The notes below the pieces were generated by a model. That model had not been told where the DNA came from and made no database searches. It saw nothing but the letters and a program-made list of their open reading frames with translations. A DNA stretch of 64,000 bases, taken from NCBI RefSeq assembly GCF_003417065.2, contig NZ_QVLT01000025.1, forward strand, positions 1 through 64,000. The letters are read 5' to 3'. The position numbers and the translations under genes are program-made. Origin of the DNA: Hymenobacter lapidiphilus (lineage in GTDB: Bacteria > Bacteroidota > Bacteroidia > Cytophagales > Hymenobacteraceae). Of this stretch, positions 51,430 through 59,605 are shown one piece after another. Position 1 is the first letter of the stretch. Every line of letters starts with the position of its first letter.

Positions 51430-51604
51430 ACCTGCAAGCTCCGGTGAAACCCGATATCAGATGTGGACATATAAGTCCACATTATCGAAGAAGCTTCGTA
51501 TGTTTGCGCCGTGCCCATTCGCTACCATAGCCCCTTAGAGAGAAGAAACAATACGTTCCCAACCGCAGCGCAAATCAGCGTCAGCAGGCAACGTATTTCG
51601 GACC

Positions 51605-51982
51605 TTGCAACCCGACCTGTGGGTAACGCTGGACACCATCTCCCTCGACGCGCACCACCTGGACGCCCTGCCGGCCGTCATCGATGCCCGAGCGGGATAC
51701 GGACCGCGCAAGCTCTATTATATCCGGCAGCCGATGAACTGCCCGGGCGAGATCCTGCGCGCCCTAGGCCAACTCGAAGCCAACCCGCGGGCTGGCGGCC
51801 CGGCGGTCTTCCAACTGGTCACAGGGATGGTTCGGCGCCACGACGAGGCCGAAGAGTTCTACTGGGCCAAGGTCCCGGACCCGCGCGAGGCAGATGGCGC
51901 AGACCCGGATCAAGCCCGCCCCGCCCTCCTTGCGCGGGTAGAAGCGCTGGGCCGCGCACGCGGCGGGCCGGACGCCACCTAG
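51605..51982 (+). CDS. Unknown small protein
   Basis: About 125 residues; TTG at 51605 is the nearest standard alternative start and the frame remains open upstream to 51539. Sequence QPDLWVTLDTISLDAHHLDA, then MNCPGEILRALGQLEANPRA looks like a folded soluble domain, with a GC-rich tail. Family unknown. Moderate doubt because of the missing ATG. Confidence 0.45.
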   Translation: MQPDLWVTLDTISLDAHHLDALPAVIDARAGYGPRKLYYIRQPMNCPGEILRALGQLEANPRAGGPAVFQLVTGMVRRHDEAEEFYWAKVPDPREADGADPDQARPALLARVEALGRARGGPDAT

Positions 51983-52265
51983 AACCCCGCGTGGTCAACC
52001 AGCCAGACCCTTCCCTCCTATCCTCACGCCCTTTTTCTTTCGAGAAGCCTTCCGCCTTTCTAGCGATGAGCAACAAGGTGGCCCTAGGGGTCTTACCGGG
52101 CCACGGAACCGGGCCCGCATCCTGGACCGAGAGCCAGCCTGCGTCGCCGCCCCCGGGCGGTTGCCAGCGCTTGGCGAGGTCCACGACGAGCCGACTGATG
52201 ACCGCTCCCCCGGCGGCCGCCGAGCCCAGTAAACCAATTTTCCCTCGCCTAGTCTTTCCTCGCCC

Positions 52266-52865
52266 ATGCGACTCTCTTCGCGCCGTCTCCTTACCCCTTT
52301 CGCGCTCCTGTTTCTCGCCAATGGATGGCTCCTTCCCGGTTGCTCGTCGCCGGACCCGACCATTTCACTAGCTGACGATACCGCGGAAACCTTCTCTCCC
52401 CTACCTTCCCGGTTTCCGTTTGGCGTCCTAGTGGATTGTCATAACGGCTTACCGGGCCATTCTTTCGGAGAGCCGCTGGATTCCTTCCCCAAGATGCGCC
52501 CAATTCCGCCGACGCCGGGCAATTTGACAAAAGGCTACGTGTTGGCGGGACCCACCCGCTGGTACGGTCAGCATCGAGCGCAGATACGTGGTCTTCACTG
52601 TTACTTTCTGGACAGCCAATTCTACCGCTTCCGGACCGTCGCCGACGGGGCCGTGCTGCGGCCCGAGTCTATCGAGCTGTTCGGCCCCGGTCAGGCGCAG
52701 GGCCCGCACCGGCTTGTCTGGGAGGGGTACCGGGCTCGGGCCGTGTACGTCGAAACCCCCACGCCCGGTGGCTTCGAAGGCCAACTGGATGTGGTGAGTA
52801 AGTTCCTGGAAGATACCCTGGCAGCCAGGCAACAAGCGCGACTCCAAGCCAAAAACACCCGGTAG
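52266..52865 (+). CDS. Lipoprotein of unknown function
   Basis: 199 residues with a type II signal peptide (LLFLANGWLLPGCSS, lipobox LPGC). The mature part (GVLVDCHNGLPGHSFGEPLD, YFLDSQFYRFRTVADGAVLR) is predicted beta-rich; family not recognised. Followed 58 bases later by another unknown gene on the same strand. Confidence 0.65.
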   Translation: MRLSSRRLLTPFALLFLANGWLLPGCSSPDPTISLADDTAETFSPLPSRFPFGVLVDCHNGLPGHSFGEPLDSFPKMRPIPPTPGNLTKGYVLAGPTRWYGQHRAQIRGLHCYFLDSQFYRFRTVADGAVLRPESIELFGPGQAQGPHRLVWEGYRARAVYVETPTPGGFEGQLDVVSKFLEDTLAARQQARLQAKNTR

Positions 52866-52923
52866 AGTGCTGGCAAACACCGTTCATTCCCCTCCTGTGC
52901 CCTCCTTACTTCACTACATTCTT

Positions 52924-53436
52924 ATGCAATCCACCAATCTGACCCTGGCATGCCCCGAAAGTCGTACCATCCCTTACCGCTGGGCCACGCCCGGCCAACA
53001 CGCGCAGGCCGTGCTCTGGGTCGCCGAGCAGCTCCACGACCACTTCCCCACCTTGCCCGTGGCAGCATTTGCGCAGGCCTTCCACGCGTTTGAGCCCGAT
53101 TTGTGGGAAGACGGCAATGGTCTATGGCTCGACTACGCGGACCTGGTCCGGCTGACCCAGCGAGTGGCCCGCTCACCGCTGGTGCCGGATCTAGCCCCAC
53201 CCATCTACTGCGCTGATGCGTACTATCTGGCCGACGTATTAGACTACTATCACCGGGCGGCCACTGACTTACTCGCTGAACTGAAAGATGGTGCCCAAAT
53301 TCCAAACCGGCGGCTCGTGTCGTTAATCGAAAGGCTGGCGATTGGCAATAGCGTCGTGGAGCGTGTACTGCGGGAAACCAAATCCAAAGCGGTGGCCCAT
53401 GACGCGCTTGAGGTCGAGCCGCCCAGCCAGTTGTGA
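52924..53436 (+). CDS. Unknown protein
   Basis: 170 residues from ATG 52924. Segment PGQHAQAVLWVAEQLHDHFP and the Asp-rich DGNGLWLDYADLVRLTQRVA are helical; no signal peptide. Family not recognised. Likely co-transcribed with the lipoprotein gene. The 53437-53705 gap to the relaxase gene has no evident feature. Confidence 0.55.
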   Translation: MQSTNLTLACPESRTIPYRWATPGQHAQAVLWVAEQLHDHFPTLPVAAFAQAFHAFEPDLWEDGNGLWLDYADLVRLTQRVARSPLVPDLAPPIYCADAYYLADVLDYYHRAATDLLAELKDGAQIPNRRLVSLIERLAIGNSVVERVLRETKSKAVAHDALEVEPPSQL

Positions 53437-53705
53437 TTCAACCAACCACGCCCAGCTACCACGCTTAGGGGACTGGTCCGATCAACGGCGCAAATACTGA
53501 CCGTAAACCAGACTAATAGGAACACAGCGCCCCCAGGCCCGGCCACCCCGACAGCTGCCCTTTAACGTTTGGCGACGGATGATCGCTCCACGCGAACGGA
53601 TGCGCGATCGTCGAAGTACGTCAACCGATGGGATACCTCTCCAACTCCGGCCCACCAGTCGCTCACTATCCCTTTTTTAAAGCCGGAAGACTGGATCCAT
53701 TCCTT

Positions 53706-54878
53706 CTACCACTCCATTTCTCGCTCCGGCACCGTAACCCTTTCCTGCTCTTTTTCTGCGTCGCTGCGCACGTCCTGCGTCCGGCCTTCGACGGCCAGGG
53801 CCTTGCCCAGCTTGTTGACCGAGCGCTGCAATGCCGCAATGCCGGGCAACTCGGCCGGCTCCTGCTGGCGCTTGGGCAGGCGGGTGGCAAACTCCGTGTT
53901 TGGCTCCCGGTTGCGGTCGATGCGGAGCTGCGGTTCGCGGGTTACCCGCCCGGTTGTGAGGTAGGCATACGGGTCGGGCGTGTCCTTCCCCTTCTCGGCG
54001 TTGCGCTCGATTTGCCCCAGCGTGGCATAGAATACATTGTCGTACTTGCGCTCCTTGGCAATGTCTTTCACCCGGGCTGGGTCGAGCTGCTCGTGGGCCA
54101 TGAGCTTGGAGTTTACCCGCGCCACCTGCCCGTCGAGCCGTGCATCCTTGGCGGCTATCTGCTCCGGGGTCAGTGGCTTTTTCTCTTTCCGGTTGGCCGC
54201 CGCCTTGCTCGTTATTTCCTCCACTTTCTCCGCTACCAGCTGCCGGCGCGTCGGCTCCTTGGCCGCAATACCCAGCGGCACCACCCGCCCAAACTGCACC
54301 TGCATCTGGGTGACGGCCTCGGCCTGGAACTGCACCCGGTTGAAACGGTCAGCCCTGCCCAGCGGGTTGAGCGTAATTTTCTGGTCGGCGTCGCGGGCCG
54401 ATACCATGATGTGAACGTGGGTTTGCAGCCCGTCCTTTTTCTCGCCCTGCACCCCTTCGTCAGTGCCTCGGTTTTTCCGTTCCTGGTGGATGGTGGCTGC
54501 CCACACCAGGTTGGCTTCGCCCAACTCCCGCCCGTTTTTGAGCTGGAAGTTTTTGGCATAAAGGTCCATCACGTTCCGGGTGTATTCCTCCAGCGCCTGG
54601 GGGTTGTTGCCAATCAGCAGCAGCTCGTCGGAACTCGGACTCAGCACGAGCGAGTGGAACTTGGGGTCGTCTTTTCCCAGCCCTTTCACGTTGCCGTCGA
54701 GCATGGCTACCACCTCGGCGGCCGTCTTTGCCTCGGTGCCGGGGGCCCCAAAGAAGGTGGCTTCGCCGCCGGCCTCCTTGGCTTCCTTCACCAAATAGTT
54801 GGCGCACCGCTGGGAGCTGCCGGCGTTGTTATACACTTTTTGCCCGTTGGTTTTGGGGTTGATTACCTTGGCATACAT
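53706..54878 (-). CDS. Mobilisation protein, DUF5712 family (relaxase-like)
   Basis: 390 residues from ATG 54878 (MYAKVINPKTNGQKVYNN). Matches the DUF5712 mobilisation proteins of Bacteroidota: GSSQRCANYLVKEAKEAGG, and the histidine motif THVHIMVSARDADQKITLN, which corresponds to the metal-binding His pair of relaxases. The C-terminal half is charged and helical. Likely nicks oriT with the BfmA/BtgA-type protein encoded upstream. An upstream in-frame extension to 55031 overlaps that gene and is less likely. Confidence 0.85.
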   Translation of the reverse strand: MYAKVINPKTNGQKVYNNAGSSQRCANYLVKEAKEAGGEATFFGAPGTEAKTAAEVVAMLDGNVKGLGKDDPKFHSLVLSPSSDELLLIGNNPQALEEYTRNVMDLYAKNFQLKNGRELGEANLVWAATIHQERKNRGTDEGVQGEKKDGLQTHVHIMVSARDADQKITLNPLGRADRFNRVQFQAEAVTQMQVQFGRVVPLGIAAKEPTRRQLVAEKVEEITSKAAANRKEKKPLTPEQIAAKDARLDGQVARVNSKLMAHEQLDPARVKDIAKERKYDNVFYATLGQIERNAEKGKDTPDPYAYLTTGRVTREPQLRIDRNREPNTEFATRLPKRQQEPAELPGIAALQRSVNKLGKALAVEGRTQDVRSDAEKEQERVTVPEREMEW

Positions 54879-55061
54879 CGGCAGGTGGGAGAAGAAAGCG
54901 GAAGAAAAAAGCGCGGTTGCACCCCCGGTTGTAAGGCCAAAAAGTTGCTGTTGCCTCCCGGGTTGTAGCGCCGGTTGCAGCGGCAAAACGGGCGGGGCGC
55001 TCCGGCCGGCTGGGAGCGCGGGCCGCTGCAACCGGACGCTGGGCCGCTGGGATGAGCCGCC

Positions 55062-55781
55062 CTACTGGGGGGGGACAGCTGCATCCGGCGTTGCCGCCGC
55101 TGGGGTTGCCGGCGCTTTGGGCGGCAGCACCGGCACCTGGGGTTTGGCCGCCAGACTTGGCGCGGGCACGTTGTTGGTTTTGATGAACTCGCGCATCTGC
55201 ACTACTACCTGCTGGTCGCGGTCGTCATTCAATCCCTTGTTGACCCCCGCCCATTCCGTCTGCTCTTTGTTCTGCACCCGAAGGTTGGTTCGTTCCACGA
55301 GCACGCGGGCGATGTAGGTTTCAATATTACTCTTGACCAGCATTTCTACCATCGGGGCGAGGTAGTTGGTTTCGACAGAAACCTGGTGGCGGAGAATGTC
55401 GCTTTCAATCTGCTCCAGGTAATTGAGCGTCCCGCCCTGCTGCTGCTGCAAGAACCCGTAGAGCGACTTCTCCCAGTTGCGCAGTATCGAAATCAGCCGG
55501 TTGCCAATGTCCACGTTCTGCACCCGAATCGAGCGCGCCTCCTGCGCCACCGTCTTGGTGACGTGGGCAAAACTCTGCGCCGCCGCCTTGGTCGGGTCGA
55601 GCCTATTCTCAGCAAAATAGGCAATCGCCGCGCTGGCGTATTTGGTTTTGCTCAGCTTGAGCTTCTTCGCGTGAGCCGTGAATAGTAAGTCCACTTCCGG
55701 TACCAAGTGAACCGTGGGGCCCATTTGTTCGGCCGTCTTTTTACCGGGGGGCCGGCCTCTTTTCTTTGGGGTTGGTTCCAT
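55062..55781 (-). CDS. BfmA/BtgA-family mobilisation accessory protein
   Basis: 239 residues. AT-hook-like N-terminus (KKRGRPPGKKTAEQMG), then a ribbon-helix-helix-like region and helices (LVPEVDLLFTAHAKKLKLSK, VTKTVAQEARSIRVQNVDIG). The C-terminal 40 residues are Pro/Ala-rich. BfmA/BtgA proteins bind oriT and assist the relaxase in Bacteroides mobilisable elements. The gene is 183 bases upstream of the relaxase ATG. Confidence 0.85.
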   Translation of the reverse strand: MEPTPKKRGRPPGKKTAEQMGPTVHLVPEVDLLFTAHAKKLKLSKTKYASAAIAYFAENRLDPTKAAAQSFAHVTKTVAQEARSIRVQNVDIGNRLISILRNWEKSLYGFLQQQQGGTLNYLEQIESDILRHQVSVETNYLAPMVEMLVKSNIETYIARVLVERTNLRVQNKEQTEWAGVNKGLNDDRDQQVVVQMREFIKTNNVPAPSLAAKPQVPVLPPKAPATPAAATPDAAVPPQ

Positions 55782-57033
55782 GAGCTGATTCGTATTTATT
55801 AATTATTATTACCTGGTTTTGCTTCAGATAATCAAAGAGTTAGATTAAAAATGACCACTTCCTTCGTAACTTACATAAACAGCTACGTTTTAAAAGGGGC
55901 TTAAAACATTTTAATTACCTGCTTTTAATCCTGACTATCAATGCGGTAGCATTTATTTTACCAAGGCAAACTATGTTTGTCCCTGATTATCAGCGCGGTA
56001 GCGATGATTTCAGGTCCTCCTCTCGCTAACTAATGACTATGGCTCTGTTTAGAAACCCTATGTCGTCCCCAATCTACACTACGCCGGCTCTACTTCCTAT
56101 TCCATTCGCTTACACTGCCGACTATGGCTCTGAGCTACTCATTGGCCTCACTACGCTTCTCCGGTAGCTCTAACCATTACTGGCTACTTCCAATCACTGG
56201 CCTTCTCCCAGGCGTCAATTTTCTGCTACTCTGGCGAACCTATCGCTCCCGGACTACTCGCCCCCATCTAATCGTGCTGCATCCTCTCACGCATCAATAA
56301 CCCAACCTGGCCCAAACCAAGTCAACCCTTTTTTTGCGCCCCTCCGCCCCCGCCCCTTTTCAAAGTTCTTTCGATTTACTGGTAACTATAAAAACCCGAC
56401 CCGCCTTAGGAGCTACTGAATCTATGAGCATCAGTCTGCTGCTCCCTGGCCGGCTTCGATTCCCAGGAATTATCAAAAGCACTCATCTTAGCCAGTAGCT
56501 ACTAAGTAAAAAAACACATCAGGCCAGCTCCCAAAAGTTTGGGTAAAGCTGGCCTATCGAATTTCACCGCTTCATTTCTAGTATTACTGAGCCCCGCCCC
56601 TAGCCTGCCCCTGCCTGTCAAAGCTGCCCGGCTCCTCCCATCCCTGCTTATCCAAGGACTCTTTCACCCCGCCTCCTTACAGCAGCAACCCAAAGCTCGC
56701 CTTTATCACTTGGCTTGAAAATTCATCTATCCCCAAAAGCTATAAACCAATTCCTCACTGGTACCTGAAAACCCCTGGCCTCTCGATGTTAAAAATAAGG
56801 CAGTGGGGAAAAGATAAGTACACAAGCCGGGCCTTCTTTCTCAGTACCTCAAGCCGGCACCATATCAACTGGATTAGCCCCGGCCACCATCGCCAAATTC
56901 TCAACTCACTGAAACAGCTCTCCGCCGCAAAACCGCATCACCACCCAAACCACAATTTACCCCAAGAGCCAACTACTGCGCTTAACCATTTTCTTCCTTA
57001 TCAGCTCCACTCAGCATCTGCTCGCCCCTACCC
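55782..57033. other. Gene-poor, pyrimidine-rich stretch; candidate oriT near 55.9 kb
   Basis: 1.25 kb without a convincing gene. Near the mobilisation genes it has imperfect direct repeats CCTGACTATCAATGCGGTAG (55930) and CCTGATTATCAGCGCGGTAG (55982), suitable for oriT or an operator. A hairpin AGGCCAGCT / AGCTGGCCT at 56521-56555 is followed on the minus strand by T7. The plus strand from about 56040 to 57030 is strongly C/T-biased. Confidence 0.45.
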
Positions 57034-57276
57034 ATGACTGCATCCAGGCCCGCCAAGAATTATAAGAATCCTGTGCAATTCCGTGCGGTTCGATTCGTAA
57101 GTTTTATGTTAGAGGACACAAAGCACGAAATCAGCACCACCGACTTTATCAAAGATGCTGTCGCCCGTCACCTGGCATTTTACCAGACCAAGCGCGGCAT
57201 AGAATTTCCTAACAAGATGCTGGCCGAGCTTTCCGAACTGGACCTGATACCGAGCACCTCCCGAACCGAAGAATAG
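57034..57276 (+). CDS. Small plasmid protein, unknown
   Basis: 80 residues, starting MTASRPAKNYKNPVQFRAVR. The part TDFIKDAVARHLAFYQTKRG could be a ribbon-helix-helix-like DNA-binding segment as found in plasmid copy-control or antitoxin proteins, but this is uncertain. A strong terminator follows the gene, which supports it. Confidence 0.5.
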   Translation: MTASRPAKNYKNPVQFRAVRFVSFMLEDTKHEISTTDFIKDAVARHLAFYQTKRGIEFPNKMLAELSELDLIPSTSRTEE

Positions 57277-57318
57277 CGCATTTCCAGCAATAGAGAAATC
57301 GCTAATCACTCCCAAAAG

Positions 57319-57352
57319 AAAAAGGCCAGTCATCATTGACTAGCCTTTTTTT
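57319..57352. terminator. Bidirectional terminator
   Basis: AAAGGCCAGTCA pairs with TGACTAGCCTTT (one mismatch) with a TCAT loop and is flanked by A and T runs, serving the converging genes on each side. Confidence 0.85.
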
Positions 57353-57375
57353 GTGTGCTACGGTTTTGGGTTTTA

Positions 57376-57747
57376 TCAGGCCTCATTGGTTTTTGCCTTT
57401 CCAGTTTTGGTTGGTTTTATCGTTACGGCTTTTTCTTCCGGTGTGCTTCTCGTGGCGGCCCTTGGTTTTCTTAGCACGGGTTCAAGGCCAGCGAGATTAT
57501 CCGATTTGGGCTTGTTCTTCGCTCCCACTGGCCGTCTAATTTTTGTTGTTGGGTTTTCCGGTCGTGCTTTTTGCTCAGCGTAGAAATGCTCCAACCCCTT
57601 CGGCCCCCATCCTGCCTCCTCCTCGCTCATACCCGGCGTCCTATCCCCTCCCGTATCAAATTTTATTTTTCTTTTGGGTTCCCGGTTTACCCAATTGGCG
57701 TGTTCCACTAAATTTTTACAGTCGCTGATAGCTGGTTCCTCAGCCAA
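57376..57747 (-). CDS. Unknown basic protein, 5' end disturbed
   Basis: At least 123 residues from TTG 57747. The frame stays open upstream (KDDEYQKW and before) into an IS-like inverted end at 57796 and stops at 57850, with no ATG. The protein has a folded part (DCKNLVEHANWVNREPKRKI) and a Lys/Arg/Pro-rich tail. The natural start was probably lost when the unit bounded by inverted repeats inserted. Confidence 0.5.
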   Translation of the reverse strand: MAEEPAISDCKNLVEHANWVNREPKRKIKFDTGGDRTPGMSEEEAGWGPKGLEHFYAEQKARPENPTTKIRRPVGAKNKPKSDNLAGLEPVLRKPRAATRSTPEEKAVTIKPTKTGKAKTNEA

Positions 57748-57849
57748 CCACTTTTGGTACTCGTCGTCTTTTTTATCAACGGCTGGATTTTGGGGCTGGA
57801 TTAAAAGTTTGATCCAAGAGTCGCATTTAGAGTGATAGTTTCTCAGCCT

Positions 57850-57946
57850 TCAGAGGCTTCCCATTCGACGGTGAGCAACGCACCCAAGTCGAAGCGTAGC
57901 GCATCGCTCAGCGCCTCGTCGGAGAAATCGAACTCCCTTTGCAGGT
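57850..57946 (-). pseudogene. C-terminal fragment of an unknown protein
   Basis: A minus-strand frame reads REFDFSDEALSDALRFDLGA then LLTVEWEASEG before its stop at 57850. It begins abruptly at the edge of the MITE-like element at 57947 and has no start codon. Parent family not recognised. Confidence 0.35.
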
Positions 57947-58089
57947 CAGGGCTTACGCATCAAAATTAGCTGAGTGCCTTTGCTGCCTCTGGAACCGTTT
58001 TACAACCAGTTGTAGCCGTCAGATTTTCGGATCCAATGTGCCCTTACGGGATAGAAGAGAAGGCTAAAATGTTTGATGCGTAAGCCCTG
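57947..58089. mobile_element. 143-base MITE-like element
   Basis: Perfect 18-base inverted ends CAGGGCTTACGCATCAAA, with ATTAGC / GCTAAA-like extensions just inside. No gene within. It lies immediately before the surviving part of the decayed resolvase. GGGCTTACGC-type ends are common in several IS families; the parent element is not in the window. Confidence 0.65.
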
Positions 58090-58102
58090 TATCTTTACAG
58101 GA

Positions 58103-58374
58103 CCCCATCGATACCCCCTTGCCTGGCGACCAGCTCGTGTTCCAGATTTTCTGCGCCCTGGCGCTGCACGAGCACGCTGCGCTCGTGCACGCCAGCGCCG
58201 GGCCGGGTCCCACGCTACCAGAAGATAGTACCCGCAGTCAAGGAACTTTACGAAGCGGGCCAGCAGTCCACGCGCCAGCTCATGGCCTACCTTCAGATCG
58301 ACTCTTACCACACACTCTACAAAATCCTGCGATCCGCCGGCTGCCAGATTAGCGAAAAGTCCCCCTCCCCTTAA
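58103..58374 (+). pseudogene. Serine resolvase remnant (frameshifted)
   Basis: One frame gives IDTPLPGDQLVFQIFCALAL, matching the resolvase stretch before the E-helix; from about 58216 another frame gives YQKIVPAVKELYEAGQQSTR then QLMAYLQIDSYHTLYKILRS, the C-terminal HTH. The catalytic N-terminus is missing, replaced by the MITE-like element. Non-functional. Confidence 0.6.
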
Positions 58375-58385
58375 AGTCAAGTAGT

Positions 58386-59255
58386 ATGGGTCTCCCTTCC
58401 CAGCCCGATCTGCCCGCGGCGCTGCACCGCTACAACGAGACGCCGCAGCCGGACTTATGCGCCTTGAGCCCGAGGCAGATGCACGCGCTGCTCTACCAGC
58501 CGCTGGGACCAGCCAGCGTGGTACAATTGCACGCCGATTTGCCAAACGATGTGCTAGACCAGATCCCGTTTCTGCGGCTGACAGAAGCCTTCTTGCGCCT
58601 GCTGCAGCGGGAAACACCCCTGCGCCTGACGCCCTTGGGGGCCCTGCCGCGCAAGTATCTTCGTGAACTCTACGCTTCCGGCTTCATCTTAGAAGAAGGG
58701 CTGGAAACGGGGCTGTTTACGCTGAGCCGGGAAATCGATTCGCTGGCCATCACCACCTTGCACCAGACCACCCGGCTGGCGGGGCTGGCCCGCCTGGTAC
58801 GGGGCGAGTTGCTGCTGACCAAAAAAGGCGCCCAACTACTCGACCCTGCTCATCGCCCGGCCCTGTGGGCGCTCGTGTTGGACACCTTCACCAACCGTTT
58901 TCTCTGGGCCTCGCACGACGGCTACCCCTCGCAGACGGTGGGGCAAACCGGCTGGGCGTATTCGGTGTACTTACTCGCCCGCTTCGGAGAGCAGCCGCAC
59001 CCCGTCTCCTTTTACGCCGCGCACTACCAGCGGGCGTTTCCGTTTGTGCTGGCCGAGTTCACCGACCCGGCCTATCGGACGCCGTTGGAACAGCTTACCT
59101 ACTGCTACGGGGTGCGCACGTTTGAGCGGGGACTCAACTGGTTTGGCCTGCTCGGCTCTGAATCCCAGGTGCCGGTACTTCACCAGCCCGACCAGTCGCT
59201 GACTGCTTCCCCGCTACTTGCCCAACTCTTTGCTGTACAGCAAGGGCCTGCATAG
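58386..59255 (+). CDS. Conserved unknown protein
   Basis: 289 residues, intact, starting MGLPSQPDLPAALHRYNETP. Contains LSPRQMHALLYQPLGPASVV, LTPLGALPRKYLRELY and TGWAYSVYLLARFGEQPHPV; no signal peptide or membrane helix. I recall similar plasmid and chromosome proteins in many bacteria but no assigned function. It starts 11 bases after the resolvase remnant and lies inside the inverted-repeat-bounded unit, so it may be its cargo. Confidence 0.65.
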   Translation: MGLPSQPDLPAALHRYNETPQPDLCALSPRQMHALLYQPLGPASVVQLHADLPNDVLDQIPFLRLTEAFLRLLQRETPLRLTPLGALPRKYLRELYASGFILEEGLETGLFTLSREIDSLAITTLHQTTRLAGLARLVRGELLLTKKGAQLLDPAHRPALWALVLDTFTNRFLWASHDGYPSQTVGQTGWAYSVYLLARFGEQPHPVSFYAAHYQRAFPFVLAEFTDPAYRTPLEQLTYCYGVRTFERGLNWFGLLGSESQVPVLHQPDQSLTASPLLAQLFAVQQGPA

Positions 59256-59302
59256 CCCTTGCGCGCCAAATGCGACTTTTAGACTAAACTTTTAATCCAG
59301 GC

Positions 59303-59344
59303 CCAAGGCGCGGAATCATGTATGTACATGATTCCGCGCCTTGG
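59303..59344. repeat. Perfect 20-base palindrome
   Basis: CCAAGGCGCGGAATCATGTA and its exact complement separated by two bases, directly after the right inverted end of the preceding unit. No T-run follows, so it is more likely a protein-binding or replication structure than a terminator. Confidence 0.65.
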
Positions 59345-59350
59345 CGTCAA

Positions 59351-59605
59351 CTAAATAAGAAGGCCTACTACCCCCGCCGCATTTTTAGCTAGGCCTAGTT
59401 TTGAGCTACACCGCATTTCTGACGCTGGCCCATTTCTTCCCTGACCCAGATTTCTGCCAGATGCTGTTTTTCCGCCGCCGATAATTTCCTCTGCTTCCCC
59501 TTCGCCGGTTCTATCCAAAACTACGCTACCCTGGCCTGTCTTCTTCCACCGGGCACGCCACTGTTCTACCTTTCTATTCTTTCCAGATTTATTAGACCCC
59601 CTCAC
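59351..59605 (-). CDS. Small basic protein after rep, doubtful and possibly frameshifted
   Basis: GTG at 59605 directly follows the rep stop. The first 35 codons (KVEQWRARWKKTG) look coding; later the +1 frame looks better (KLSAAEKQHLAEIWVREEMG, ending at 59396). Either a frameshifted small gene or chance. Low confidence. Confidence 0.25.
   Translation of the reverse strand: MRGSNKSGKNRKVEQWRARWKKTGQGSVVLDRTGEGEAEEIIGGGKTASGRNLGQGRNGPASEMRCSSKLGLAKNAAGVVGLLI

Larger units (their letters stand above)
57796..59300. mobile_element. Unit bounded by imperfect inverted repeats (IS/transposon remnant)
   Basis: CTGGATTAAAAGTTT plus TCGCATTT at 57796-57828 is matched in reverse complement at 59268-59300, 15 and 8 bases being perfect with a 10-base variable middle. 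The 1.5 kb between holds a decayed resolvase, a smaller MITE-like element and one intact gene. No transposase of its own is seen. Confidence 0.55.

Noticed and set aside
51511..52371. 286-codon plus-strand open frame
   Set aside because: Low-complexity Pro/Arg-rich translation overlapping a lipoprotein start and another frame with better composition.
53628..54968. 446-codon plus-strand open frame opposite the mobilisation gene
   Set aside because: Composition is typical of a shadow frame and the minus-strand frame carries the DUF5712 and His motifs.
56786..57037. 83-codon open frame in the C/T-rich region
   Set aside because: His/Pro-rich composition follows the strand bias; no start signal or domain; overlaps the next gene start.
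58000..58617. 205-codon minus-strand open frame
   Set aside because: Ala/Arg-rich shadow of the plus-strand resolvase remnant and unknown gene; runs through the MITE-like element.
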